DNA of 64,000 nt from Stromatinia cepivora (lineage: Eukaryota > Ascomycota > Leotiomycetes > Helotiales > Sclerotiniaceae). Numbering within the stretch: position 1 is the stretch's first letter; each line of letters starts with the position of its first letter. The translations under genes and the position numbers were made by a program. The notes beneath the pieces were generated by a model. It saw only the letters and a program-made list of their open reading frames with translations. It ran no database searches and was not told the DNA's origin. The stretch is from the NCBI GenBank assembly GCA_014898415.1, contig RCTD01000031.1, forward strand, positions 496,001 through 560,000. Reading direction: 5' to 3'. Shown here in pieces: positions 12,360 through 22,667 of the stretch.

Positions 12360-12641
12360 TATAATATACAAGAACTATAATAAAACTGAATAAATAGAAT
12401 CAATTATATTCTTTAAAATCTATAATTGAAGAATTATAGTTTATAAAAAGCGATTAAATATATATACACAAATATCCATTTGTAGGTTACAGGGTTGTAT
12501 ATAAACATTATTAGGGTTACCATTTTACTATACTAAATCATATAATTCGTAATGCATACGTACAGATGATCAGCTCATAAATTGATATGAGAGATAAGAG
12601 GTATCACGTGGTTAGCCTCCTGTGGTTCACGATTCGTGACA
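12360..12641 (-). repeat. 5' LTR of element A
   Basis: 282 bp, from TATAATATACAAG (RIP form of TGTGACGCACAAG) to CACGATTCGTGACA. Carries CACGTG at 12605-12610. The outer flank CTTTA repeats the target duplication at 5594. Confidence 0.92.
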
Positions 12642-13455
12642 CTTTATATACTTTTGTTTTTTTGTTCTTTTGTTTGAATAATTTGTATGATTTAAGGATT
12701 CGCTTTTGAATTTTGTAAAATAGGGTAGGGTTCGGTTTGTATATTATATTTATATTTTTCGAATAAATCTTTTCAATTCCTTTTTTTTGTTTTCTTGATT
12801 CGAAGGTTTTTTGTAGTATTTTTAATAGATTTTCAACAATATTCTGAAAGGTCTTCGAAAGCTCGTTTCGAAACCAAATTCGTATATATTTTGAAGGTAA
12901 TTTTCGAAGGGTTTTCAAAAGTTCGTTTTGAAATCGAATTCGTATATGTTTTGAGAATAAATTTCGAAGGGTTTTCGAAAGTTTTCGATAATATTCCGAA
13001 GGGTTTTCGAAGGCTTGTTTCGAAGCCAAATTCGTATATATTTTGAAGATAATTTTCGAAGGGTTTTCGAAGGTTCGTTTTGAGATCGAATTCGTATATA
13101 TTTTGAGGATAAATTTCGAAGGGTTTTCGAAGGTTTGTTTTGAGGTCGAATTCGTATGTGTTTTGAGGGTAAATTTCGAAGGGTTTTCGAAGGTTTTCGA
13201 TAATATTCCGAAGGGTTTTCGAAGGTTCGTTTCGAGGCCAAATTCGTATATGATTTGAAGGTAATTTTCGAAGGGTTTTCGAAGGCTTATTTCTAGGTTC
13301 AATTCGTATATATTTTGGAGGTAAATTTCGCAGGTGAATTTCGATAATATTCTGAAGGGTTTTCGATAAGGTTCGAAGGCTTTTATGAATCGAAAAAAAT
13401 AAGGTTATTCCCAAAATTAACCGACGAATTGCTTTTAAGGGTAAATGAAAAGAAT
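12642..13455 (-). mobile_element. leader of decayed element I, carrying a 60-bp minisatellite
   Basis: Between the 5' LTR of A and LTR I (13456-13647). If LTR I is a 5' LTR on the minus strand, this is its untranslated leader or first ORF. The dominant feature is the tandem array at about 12830-13390. The rest (12642-12800) is A/T-rich and in one minus frame encodes a Lys-rich tail. No protein domain is recognised. Confidence 0.5.
12830..13390. repeat. 60-bp minisatellite, open in several frames
   Basis: Units of 60 bp (for example 13080-13139 and 13140-13199) contain TTTCGAAGGGTTTTCGAAGG, TCGAATTCGTATATATTTT and GAGGATAAA. Shorter variant units containing GATAATATTCCGAAGGG occur about every 150-210 bp. 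Because 60 is a multiple of three, all three minus frames and two plus frames stay open for 70-230 codons, each giving 20-residue protein repeats such as ENPSKFILK-x-YTNSISK. The array is less RIP-altered than its surroundings. These long frames are best treated as a by-product of the repeat. Confidence 0.8.
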
Positions 13456-13647
13456 TATGAGAATCATAGTAAAGAATCAATTAATATTCGAATAACAATA
13501 GATTCGGGTTTAGAATCAAAACTTTTCATTACTTTCTTTTTAATAGTATTGAAGAATTCCCCTCTATATAGGTGAAAACTCTTCAAACTAGCGTACAATT
13601 CGGCCCGCTTTCGGCTAGCCCTAGTTTCGTAGTTGAGGTTCGTAACA
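13456..13647 (-). repeat. LTR I (192 bp), copy 1
   Basis: Matches the solo LTR at 37549-37740 almost exactly over 192 bp (TATGAGAATCATAG... to GAGGTTCGTAACA). On the minus strand it begins TGTTACGAACC and contains a TATA-type promoter CACCTATATAGAGGGG, so transcription is probably leftwards into 13455 and below. The flanks AGAAT and ATGAC are not duplicated, so this is one end of an element and not a solo insertion. Confidence 0.75.
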
Positions 13648-13776
13648 ATGACCCACTCGATGATAAACCACGTTAATTAATCTTGAATATTAATTGTTTA
13701 AAATCAATCGGTATATCGAATCCTTTAATCCGTGACAAATAGTATAAGAAAGCTAATTATCTAATTATGAAATGAA

Positions 13777-13900
<124 letters not shown>

Positions 13901-14099
13901 TACTATTTTTATTCTTCAATTTATTCAATTATTTTGTGATCTATACTAAATTCAAAGAATTTCGAAAGGTTACACGTGATATTTCAAAAAAAAAGTCGTA
14001 GGTGTGTAATGCCTTATCAGATAATCCTTGCCTCCAGACTCCACATCGAAACCCGGCGGCAGTACATATAAGCGCTTCACTCCTGCGATTCTAATCAAC

Positions 14100-15374
14100 A
14101 TGGGCAGCCATTCAGGTATAGCAGAGCGAAACCTTTCTCCAACCCAACGCTATCAAAAACTTCAGCCCCTTGTTCAATTGCGGAAAAGACATCGGGACGA
14201 GCCAACAGACCAACCACGGAAACGCCGTCGATCTTTTCCCTCTAGTCCCGAGACTACCAATCCTACACCCACCGATCCCTCCCAAACTTCGGATATTACA
14301 CATTGGTTATTGGGTGTCGCGAAGGATACGGCAGAATCGCACGGTCAGCCGGAAGACCAGCTGGACTACCTCCACAACATGCATCGTTTTCTCGCAGAGA
14401 AAAAGGCTGTTCAACGAAAGCGATCGTCCTCCAGTATTGCATCAAGCTCGCAAGGCTCGCAAGGTTATCCAGAATACCATGACGCTCTATATACTACGAA
14501 ACTTGAAGCAAATGGAAGTTTCATGAAGGAATATCGAGGCGAGCTCCCCGAAGAAGCCAAAAAATTTAATGATGAGATCCGGCGAATGCTTGAGAGGGAG
14601 CAGCCGGTGCCCAAAGATTCCCTCTTCAGCGATGACTACTTCGAGGATACCATGGATTTGATTCAAGACCGCAACGAGGCTTTCATAATCAAAACAATCT
14701 CCGACGTAATGATTCCGCATGTCGGAGCAATGACTATCAAAGGCGCAAGCCATCTCGATCCTTTCATCCAAAGCTTTGATGAGGGATGGAACAACTGTAA
14801 AAAAATCACTCAAACTCATCCCAAACCAGATTCTGCAATAGGATTCAAGGAGACCGCACTCTCAGCTAAGCAAACCGAAAAGATTCAGCCTTATCTTGGA
14901 GACTTAGACGCAAAGTCTGATTTCAAAGCTACATTTTATATGCTCTTCGCGTTCCTCACATATGAAGTGAATCCTGGTAACATTGGACTGGATATTGCGG
15001 ATCGACAGAATGCTCATAGCATGACCATCGCCGTACGAGCCCTTGTTGCACTCTTCAGGCTCATGGGAAGAGAACAAGAACTTTATGGCAAAATCTTGAC
15101 CATATCTATTTCCTTTGATCACCGTACGGTTAGAATTTACGGCTACCTTCCTATAATCAAAGGTCAAAACACAGAGGTCTGGCGAGAGGACATTGACGCA
15201 TTCGACTTTAGAACTCGCGAAGGCCAGTACAAATGGAAATGCTATCAATACTCCATGAACACCTTAGACATTGGCCGTCAGCTTCTACATCGCATTCGAT
15301 CAGCAATTGATGATTGGGAACCCGACCCGGTATGCCAAGAGTTAGATTTGGTCGAATTGTCACACGGCACGTGA
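14100..15374 (+). CDS. DUF7924-like fungal protein, PD-(D/E)XK nuclease-like fold suspected
   Basis: A 424-residue protein from the ATG at 14100 (context AACATGG) to TGA at 15374. The frame is open only back to a stop at 14022-14024 with no earlier ATG, so an upstream exon is possible but not needed. The N-terminus has a basic cluster (RKRHRD...PRKRRR, residues about 28-45) that could be a nuclear signal, then a Ser-rich stretch. The C-terminal half carries the block FLTYEVNPG, LDIADRQNAHSM, ALFRLMGRE, ISFDHRTVRIYG and W-KCYQYS that I recognise from a large family of fungal proteins (DUF7924). In relatives the first block normally reads FLTCEVK, resembling the ExK signature of PD-(D/E)XK nucleases. 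Here the Lys is Asn (residue 291). The gene stands alone in the AT-rich island with normal GC and no RIP damage. CACGTG motifs lie at 13973, 15368 and 15385. Confidence 0.7.
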   Translation: MGSHSGIAERNLSPTQRYQKLQPLVQLRKRHRDEPTDQPRKRRRSFPSSPETTNPTPTDPSQTSDITHWLLGVAKDTAESHGQPEDQLDYLHNMHRFLAEKKAVQRKRSSSSIASSSQGSQGYPEYHDALYTTKLEANGSFMKEYRGELPEEAKKFNDEIRRMLEREQPVPKDSLFSDDYFEDTMDLIQDRNEAFIIKTISDVMIPHVGAMTIKGASHLDPFIQSFDEGWNNCKKITQTHPKPDSAIGFKETALSAKQTEKIQPYLGDLDAKSDFKATFYMLFAFLTYEVNPGNIGLDIADRQNAHSMTIAVRALVALFRLMGREQELYGKILTISISFDHRTVRIYGYLPIIKGQNTEVWREDIDAFDFRTREGQYKWKCYQYSMNTLDIGRQLLHRIRSAIDDWEPDPVCQELDLVELSHGT

Positions 15375-15399
15375 CGCCATACAGCACGTGACCCTGGAA

Positions 15400-16379
15400 G
15401 GCTCTGGAATGGGTGACGTGGAGTCATTCCAAATCAATCAGAAAAGTGAGACGAAATTATGAATTATTCGAAGAATTCGTTTGAAAAAAAAACGCTTCCC
15501 TTTTGTAAAATAAATAATTCGAATATTTTCTTTTAGAAAAAAAAAGATTAAGGATTCTCGAAATCAAAAAGAATTATTATTAAATTAAATTAATACTCTA
15601 AACTTTAAATACTAATCCTTATAATAAATAATTCTTTTTCTTTCGAAAATAAAATATTTATATAATTCAAACGACAAAATGATATCTCTAGAATTATTAT
15701 CATTTTAATAACAATCGATTTTAATTATTAAAAACGATATTACTTTTATTAAATCCAAAATAAAAAATTTCATATCATATAATTTATTCGATTTTAAAAT
15801 TATTATAAATGATATTTTAGAAATTGTATTTATAGAATAAATAATTATAATATATAAAAATATAATTGATTTTTATATCATAATATTATTTTTTATATAA
15901 TATATAAATAAGAATTATTGAATCAATATAATCGAAATAATAGAATTATGATTTTAATATAATTTTATATAAAATAACTATTTAATAATATTATAAATAT
16001 ATCGAATCAGAAAATTATGAAAACAGTTATTAATAATAATACCTTTATATATTCTATAACTTTATGAAAAAATAATTCTTAATATTATTAAAAAGTACTT
16101 TTAATATATCTTCTAATAATATAATATCGTTATAATTTATCTTAATTTATAAATATTTAAAAAAAACTTAACCTTTATAATAAATCATTTGTAAAGATCA
16201 TTGAAGTATATAAAATGAATATAATATATAATAGATAGTAAATCTTTATTTGTTCAAATTATTTTATTTTTAATATATACTTTTTCTTTTAATATAATTA
16301 ATTTAGTCAATAATAAATATTTAAAAAAAAGTATCTATTAATTATTTCTATATTCAATAATACAACATCCTTATTATTT
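15400..16379. other. AT-rich sequence, no gene seen
   Basis: Low-GC sequence with stops in all frames, starting about 70 bp after the DUF7924-like gene and ending at the LTR of element C copy 1. It did not match any other repeat of the window on reading. Confidence 0.5.
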
Positions 16380-16689
16380 TATCACGGGATAGTATGATTA
16401 CAGAGCACTTTCAGGGATCGGGGAATAGATGGTATATATGATTGGTAGAGTAAATAGAATTGAATGATTTACTTTTGATTATATAGATCGAAGATTATAT
16501 ATATAGAATAAATAAATAATTATTTAATTAATATATATTTTAATTAAATTAGATCTTTATTTATTAATATATCAGGATTATTTTTTCAATTGAAGAAATT
16601 GATAAAGATTAAAAGATTCTTTATTTCGATTGAAAAGTATATTTTTAATCTTTTATAGAATATAGAGAATTGTAAGGTTTTTTATAATA
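16380..16689 (-). repeat. 3' LTR of element C copy 1
   Basis: About 310 bp, starting TATCACGGGATAGTATGATT. The opening ~55 bp (up to GGGGAATAGATGG) are unusually well conserved between the copies at 16380, 21040 and 57080 (inverted), while the remainder carries many transitions. Confidence 0.85.
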
Positions 16690-18184
16690 TATTTTTTAAA
16701 TCGAAAAATAATTTGAAATAAATAAAAAGATATAGAAAATAATAATTTATATAATTCATAAAGAAATATATAAAATAATTATAAATAAATATTAATAAAG
16801 AAATAATATAATATATAAATCTGAAATGATTCTGATAATTTTAGAATGGAAAAGAATTTGATTATATTAAAATTACAAATATCTTTTGATTTTGGATTGT
16901 TATTTATAATATTCTTCAAAATCAAGATTTAAATAAATAAAAAGAAAGTTTTTTGTTAAAAGAATATAAAAGAATGATTGATTTTGTAATATAATAATTG
17001 AAAATGTTTGTAATTATTTAGATTATAATATATTGATTATAATAATGAAAGAAAATTAAAAAAAATTTAAAAGTATATAAATCCTTTTTTTATATTTTCG
17101 TTTTTTATTTTAATTATATTTTTATTGATTATTATTATATTTAAGATTTCAGAGATTCAGAAGACTAAATAAGCGAATCTCAATTGTATTAGACAAATAA
17201 TAATTGAAAAGAAGGTTTTGAGAGAGTTGAATATAAGAAAGAATCTTAATACTTTTTTAAGGGATTAATAAATTAAATAAAAAGAATTGATGAATTCGAT
17301 ATAGATATTGAATTAAGATATTGATTTTTGAGAGTATAATTTAATTAAATCTGTTTCTAAAATAATTCGTTATTAGTTATTTCAGAAATTACTTTTTTTT
17401 ATAAAGGGAATTGTTGTTTATTATAATTAATTGTTTATTATAGATCCAGATAGTAATTTGAAGGTAGGTTTTTGCTTTTGAATTTTGTTATATAATTGAA
17501 AGGTTTTATTAATTCTATATTTGTAATTATCGAAGTAAATTTTGTTTGATAAGGAAGAGAAAAAAAGAAGGATTTTTTTATTTAATAATGATAATGATTT
17601 ATTCGATTCTTTAATATTGGGTTTTTTGAATAATAAATTAAATGAAAAAAAAATTGTTATTGAAAATTACTGGCTTTTTAATCAAAATAAGAAATGAAAG
17701 GAATTATAAGAAAAAATGATTATTTATATATTCGATATATAAAATTATTAATTGTTGAAAGATATAATTTTTATAATGAATACTTTATTGATTTTTTTTA
17801 AATCGAATAATTATTAATATTGGAATTATGATATTTATTTATATACTTCTTTACCAATTTTCCTTTATTCTTTGATAGATTATTGTATTGTTATTTATTA
17901 ACAAAATTCGAAAATAAGTTCTTCGTTCATTTTCTATTTTTATAATATATTGATCATTAATTGTATAATTCAAATAGAAATACAAAATTACAATAAAGAT
18001 AATATTAGAAATTGAAGAAAAAAGAGTAATTGTTCTTTTGTTTTTATATTATCGTTCTTTCTTTTTTCGTTATATTATTCATTAGAATCCTCGAAAAGCC
18101 GAACAAAAGAAGTATATTGTAATTTCGGAGAACAACAATAAGAATAAAAAAAAAAGTAATAAAAAAGAAAAAAAGAACAATCCT

Positions 18185-18412
18185 TTGATTCCTATAATAT
18201 TAATAACATTAGTAGCTCTAATTACTCCAATTATTCTTTATTCATTAATTATTACAGATAATCCTAAGACTCTTTTATTTGAACTTCAAATTATTAAATT
18301 TAAAAAAAAGTTTATTCTTTTTCAAAAACAAAAAAATGAAAAACAAAAAACAAAAAAGCAATCGATTTTAATTATTCTTTGTTTCTTGATAAATATAAAA
18401 TACAAAAATTAA
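18185..18412 (+). pseudogene. antisense membrane-anchor module of element C, copy 1
   Basis: The plus-strand frame reads IPIILITLVALITPIILYSL, a hydrophobic segment, followed by ITDNPKTLLFELQIIKFKKK and a Lys-rich tail. The same hydrophobic + DNP + LLFELQ + KKKFILF pattern occurs at 22870-23061 (plus) and inverted near 44300-44440. The frame opens with TTG and has no ATG in the conserved part; it is probably an exon or fragment of the antisense gene of element C. Confidence 0.45.
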
Positions 18413-18472
18413 AGTATATTATAAAAAAATATAATAATTTAGAATATCAAATAGAACTTATTCCATTTATAC

Positions 18473-18756
18473 TGTCACGAATCGTGAACCACAGGAGGCT
18501 AATCACGTGATACCCCTTATCTCCCATATCAATTAATGAGCTGATCGTCTGTGTGTATGTGTTACGAATCATACGATTTAGTATAGTAAAATAGTGATCC
18601 TAATAACGTATATGTACAGCCCCACAGTTTACAAATGGGTATTTATGTATATATATATCTAATCGCTTTTTACGAATTATAGTTTTTCAATTATAGATTT
18701 TAAGGAATATAATTGATTTTGTTTATTTAGCTTTATTATAGCTTTTATACATTATA
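18473..18756 (+). repeat. 5' LTR of element A'
   Basis: 284 bp, TGTCACGAATCGTGAACCAC... to GCTTTTATACATTATA (RIP form of GCTCTTGTGCGTCACA). CACGTG at 18504-18509. Confidence 0.9.
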
Positions 18757-20128
18757 TTATCTACAATTCATTTATAAGTATTCAGTTATCTGATGGCTTT
18801 CTAAATAATACTTTACTTTAATAATACTTTCTTAGATGAACTTTTATGAATATTATATTTAAAGAAAAAAGATTTATTTTGATTTAGTTAATAAAGATAT
18901 AAATATTTTTAGAAAATGTATTATTACTTTTATAATACAATGAACTCTTTTTTCTATATATTCCGATCTTTTAAAAACCTATTTTAAAAAGCTATCCCCT
19001 TTTTCTCAATTATTTCAACAAATCTTTGAAGAAAATATGAATATAGAATTGAATAATATTATTATTAAAAGAAAAAAGATTGATAAAGAGAAGATTCCAA
19101 TATATAAAGCCGATATTTTTAACAATTCAATTATTCCCTTTGAATCATTATTATAATTATAAAATTTCTATATAATAATTATAAATTTGAAAAAGAAGAA
19201 TCGATAATTGAAAATTACGATAATAATGAGCTTTGCAATAATGCAATTTCCTTTTAAATTCCAAATAATATTTATATAGGTATTTAGATCAATAATAGTA
19301 TTTGGGATTCCCTTTATTCTTTTAATCGAAATCCAAGGATCTTTATCTAAACAAACTTAAAGATCCCAAAATTAGAGAAAGAAAACTTTGATTAAATAAT
19401 TTGATCATTTGAGGTTCTTCAACAATTCTCTTTCCCTTTCAGGAAATAATAATTTATATAATGATTAGGGATCTCTTTATTCAAAAAGCCGATCTAATCG
19501 ATCAAGATTGTATTTCTATACTAATCATAATTCGTATTGAGATATATATATATCAAAATTCATAAATCTTACTACTAAACTTAACGATAATATTAAACCT
19601 AAAATTAATTTGTAGTAATTATTGATTATAAAACGATTCGAATTGTATATTATATTATTTAAAAATGAAATACAATATTATATATATATAATTGATCAAA
19701 TTGAATTGGAAGTATAAATGTATTATTATACTCTTTATATATGAATGCCCTGATTTATAATATTCGAATTGATCGAATAGCTTACAGTGATCTATTGGAA
19801 CCCAATCGAAATCGATGATGTTTGTTTTCAATATAAGATATAGATTATATTTAATACAATTTGATATAGTAACTTTTTAGAATAATATAGAAAGTTCAGA
19901 TTATTTGTTATTCAAATAGAGATTATTAATAATAAAGTTTTATTCAGGGATTTTGAATAAAAGATTTCTGATTTCTTTTTGCGAATAGTAATAATATTTA
20001 TTAAGGATTGTAAGATTATAAAAGAACTCGCGAATATATTCATTAGAATAAATCAAAATAAAGTTTCATTATAAAAACGAAATTGATATTATATTAAATA
20101 AGATATCCCTATAACTACTTACAAATTA

Positions 20129-20509
20129 ATGACTACTACAAATTCTTTACAACCCTTTCAAAACTTTAACAATTCCAATTTTGGAACCTCTATATTCTTG
20201 AAATCATTTCCACTCCGGAATACTCCTTCCAGATATACCGGCCCCGTTATACCCAATAACTATTCGAACTTCAAACGTTCATCGCTTTCTCCCTTTCCTG
20301 GAGCAACATGTATATCGACGCTTCGTATCGATAATCTTAATGAGATCGAGACGGTACAAGAAGAAGCAAAAGAATTCGAAGAATATCGGAATGCCGAAGA
20401 AGACTTCAGCCCAGAAGTTACAGCTGAAGCCATGCAGAATGCCCGTATATACGCAGAACGCAATAAATTGGCTCTCGCGCAAGCGAAAGAAAGCCTATTG
20501 CGTACCTAA
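20129..20509 (+). CDS. gag-like protein of gypsy A family, intact 126-residue frame
   Basis: ATG at 20129 to TAA at 20507-20509. The N-terminal half is rich in Asn, Phe, Ser and Pro (NNSNFGTSIFLKSFP, PSRYTGPVIP). The C-terminal half is a charged predicted helix (TVQEEAKEFEEYRNAEEDFS, then AMQNARIYAERNKLALAQAK). It lies where gag is expected, about 1.4 kb after the 5' LTR of A'. No zinc knuckle is present, so this is either a short gag N-domain or gag cut by a later deletion. Its base composition is far more balanced than that of the surrounding LTR and leader, and codons such as CGT, GCC and CAG survive. A RIP-damaged copy is at 10990-10700 (minus). Gag is inferred from position and from the match to element A, not from a known domain. 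Confidence 0.55.
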   Translation: MTTTNSLQPFQNFNNSNFGTSIFLKSFPLRNTPSRYTGPVIPNNYSNFKRSSLSPFPGATCISTLRIDNLNEIETVQEEAKEFEEYRNAEEDFSPEVTAEAMQNARIYAERNKLALAQAKESLLRT

Positions 20510-21039
20510 GCCAAGATGTCGAAATCTATGAATGCTCATTGATATGAAATCGATTTCGATATCGGAGATTATGTATAATTCAATATAAAGAATTATCTTA
20601 TTCAAAAATCATTTAAGAAATTGGATTTCCCGATTCAAGGAAGATTCAAGATTATTAATCAATCTAGAAACTCTTTCAAATTCGAATTCCTAATTATAAT
20701 AAAAATTCATTCTGTTTTCCTTCTAAATCGATTATGTAAGATATATAACGATCCTTTTCCTAATCAAATACTCGAATTATTTTTGTTTATTAATATAATT
20801 GATGATTCGAAATAGAAAATGGAGAAGATTCTAATAATAAAGAAAATATGAAAAACTTTATTATATAAAGTTTCATGATTTAATAGTGATATCGATCTCA
20901 TCTAGTATCCTATTTCTGATCTTAAAATATTATTATATTTCCTATACGATTTTCATCTGGTTAATCCAATATTATCTAATTCTTTTAATCGATTAATTGA
21001 TTGAATAAAGTTTTATAAAAGTAGAAAGGATAATTATAA
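20510..21039 (+). other. post-gag sequence of element A', no intact frame
   Basis: AT-rich sequence with a 64-codon frame (20621-20815) of no recognisable function. It does not align simply with the sequence after gag in element A, so one copy is rearranged here. Ends at the LTR of element C copy 2. Confidence 0.4.
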
Positions 21040-21348
21040 TATCACGGGATAGTATGATTACAGAGCACTTTCAGGGATCGGGGAATAGGTGGTACACATG
21101 ATTGGTAGAATAAAAAAATTGAATGATTTACTCTTGATTATATAAATCAAGAGCTATATATATAAAACAAATAAATAGTTATCTAATCAATATACACTTT
21201 AATTAGACTAGATCTTTGTTTATTAGGATATCAGGATCATTTTATCAATTGATAAATTAGTAAGGGTTAATAAATCCTTCATTCCGATTGGAAAGTATAC
21301 ATTTTGATTTTTTATAAGATACAGAGGATTATAAAGCTTTCTGTAATA
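21040..21348 (-). repeat. 3' LTR of element C copy 2
   Basis: 309 bp, TATCACGGGATAG... to AAAGCTTTCTGTAATA, exactly the length of the LTR at 38031-38339 and of the reconstituted LTR at 49901-49958 plus 56830-57080. Confidence 0.9.
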
Positions 21349-22198
21349 TACCCTTCAAATCGAAAGGCGATTTGAAATAAATGAAAAGGTATAGAAAATA
21401 GCAATTCATATAATTCATAAATGAATATACGAAATAATTATAGGCAAACATTAATAAAGAAGTAATATAATATATAAATCTGAAATGATCTTAATACTTT
21501 TGGAATAGAGAAGAATTTGATTATATATAAATCACAAATTTCTTTTGGTTTTCGATTTGCTATTTGCGATATTCTTCGAAATCAAGATTTTGAACAATAA
21601 AAAGAAAGTTTTCTATTAGGAGAATATAAATGAATGATCGATTTTGTAGTATAGTAATTGAGAATATATATAGTTATTAGATTATAGTATATTGATTGTA
21701 ATGATAAAATAAAATAAATGAATTTTTAAAGGTATATAAATCCCTTTTTCGTATTTTCGTTTTTGTTTTAATTAAGTTTTTATTGATTATTATTATATCT
21801 AAGATTTCGAGGTTTAAAAAAGCTAAATAAGCGAATCTCAATTGTATTAAACAAATAGCAATTGAAAAGAAAGCTTTGAAAGAATCGAATACGAAAGAAG
21901 ATCTTAATACTCTTTCAAAGAATCAACAAATCGAACAAAAAGAATTAATGAATCCAATGTAGATAACGAACTAAGATATCGATCTTTAGGAATATAACTT
22001 AATTAAATCTACTCTTAGAATAATATATAATCATTTATTTCAGAAACCGCTTTCCCTTATCGAAAAAATTACTATTCATTATAATCAATTGTTTATTATA
22101 AATTCAAATAATAATTTGGAGGTAAATTTTATTTTTGAATTCTGTTATATAATTAAAAGATTTTATTAATTTTATAATTATAATTATCGAGATAAAGA

Positions 22199-22636
22199 TT
22201 GTTTGATAAAGAAAAGAAAAGAGAGAAGGTTTTTTCATTTGATAATAATAATCTATTCGATCCTTTGATATTGGGTTTTTCGGATGATAAATTAAATGAA
22301 GAAAAGAAAGAAAAAAGATTATCGAAAATTATTAATTCTTTAATCAAAATAAAAGATAAAAAGAATTATAAAGAAAAGAATGATTATTTATATATTCGAT
22401 ATATAAAATCGTTGATCATTGGGAAATATAATTTTTATAATAAATATTTTGTTAATTCTTTTAAACCGAATAATCATTGGTATTGGAATTGTAATATTCA
22501 TCCATATATTCCCTTACTGGCTTTTTTCTATCCTTTGATAGATTATTATATCATTATTCATCGGCAAAATTTGAAAATAAGTTTTTTGTTTATCTTTTAT
22601 TTTCATAATATATTGATTGTTGATTGTATAATTTAA
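22199..22636 (+). pseudogene. antisense ORF of element C, copy 2 (conserved unknown protein)
   Basis: A 145-codon plus-strand frame, opposite to the copia pol genes of the same element. Recognisable blocks shared with 49051-48764 (minus) are LFDPLILGFSDD, a charged EEKKEKRLSKI helix, NDYLYIRYIKSLI-x-GKYNF, FVNSFKPNNHWYWNC and then a hydrophobic segment IPLLAFFYPLIDYYIII. The first codon is TTG and no ATG is in frame, so the real start is probably in an upstream exon, or the gene is already dead. I do not recognise the family. Hydrophobic stretches here and in the following modules suggest a membrane protein. It lies between RNase H and the 3' LTR, a place where some LTR elements carry extra genes. 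Confidence 0.5.
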
Positions 22637-22667
22637 ATAGGGATATAGAATTATAATAAAGATAATA

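Larger units (their letters stand above)
5599..12641 (-). mobile_element. element A: full-length Ty3/gypsy LTR retrotransposon, RIP-inactivated
   Basis: A 7043-bp unit bounded by two 282-bp LTRs (5599-5880 and 12360-12641) with a perfect 5-bp target duplication CTTTA at 5594-5598 and 12642-12646. Read on the minus strand the order is 5' LTR, leader, gag remnant (about 10990-10700), aspartic protease (10656-10318), reverse transcriptase (9487 to about 8850), later pol sequence, then a polypurine tract GAAGGGGGGAATAG touching the 3' LTR. All coding parts are riddled with stops. The better-preserved LTR copies at 18473 and 57677 show that the changes are mostly transitions typical of RIP. It sits inside an older element that provides the flanks at 5598 and 12642. 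Confidence 0.93.
16380..18472 (-). mobile_element. element C copy 1: 3' part, truncated by element A' insertion
   Basis: Starts with the C LTR (16380-16689, TATCACGGGATAG...) and continues into the same internal sequence as 21349-23150. It contains decayed forms of the antisense frame (about 17541-17900, with TTATTCGATTCTTTAATATTGG matching LFDPLILG of the better copies) and of the membrane-anchor module (18185-18330). It stops at 18472, where an A-type LTR begins. In pol orientation this is the 3' end of a minus-strand copia element; the pol part is missing. Confidence 0.8.
18473..21039 (+). mobile_element. element A' : second copy of gypsy A, 5' part
   Basis: An A-type LTR (18473-18756) followed by the same leader as element A in inverse orientation (compare 18770-20100 with the reverse complement of 12350-11000), then an intact gag-like frame (20129-20509). 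It is inserted in element C copy 1 (upstream flank TATAC at 18468-18472). It ends at 21039 where a second C element starts, so pol and the 3' LTR are missing. Confidence 0.85.

Noticed and set aside
12604..13480. Long overlapping frames (up to 232 codons) on both strands
   Set aside because: Produced by a 60-bp tandem repeat; several frames are open equally well, so openness is not evidence of coding.
14112..15248. Minus-strand frames of 63-114 codons under the DUF7924-like gene
   Set aside because: Shadows of the plus-strand gene, which has recognisable conserved blocks.
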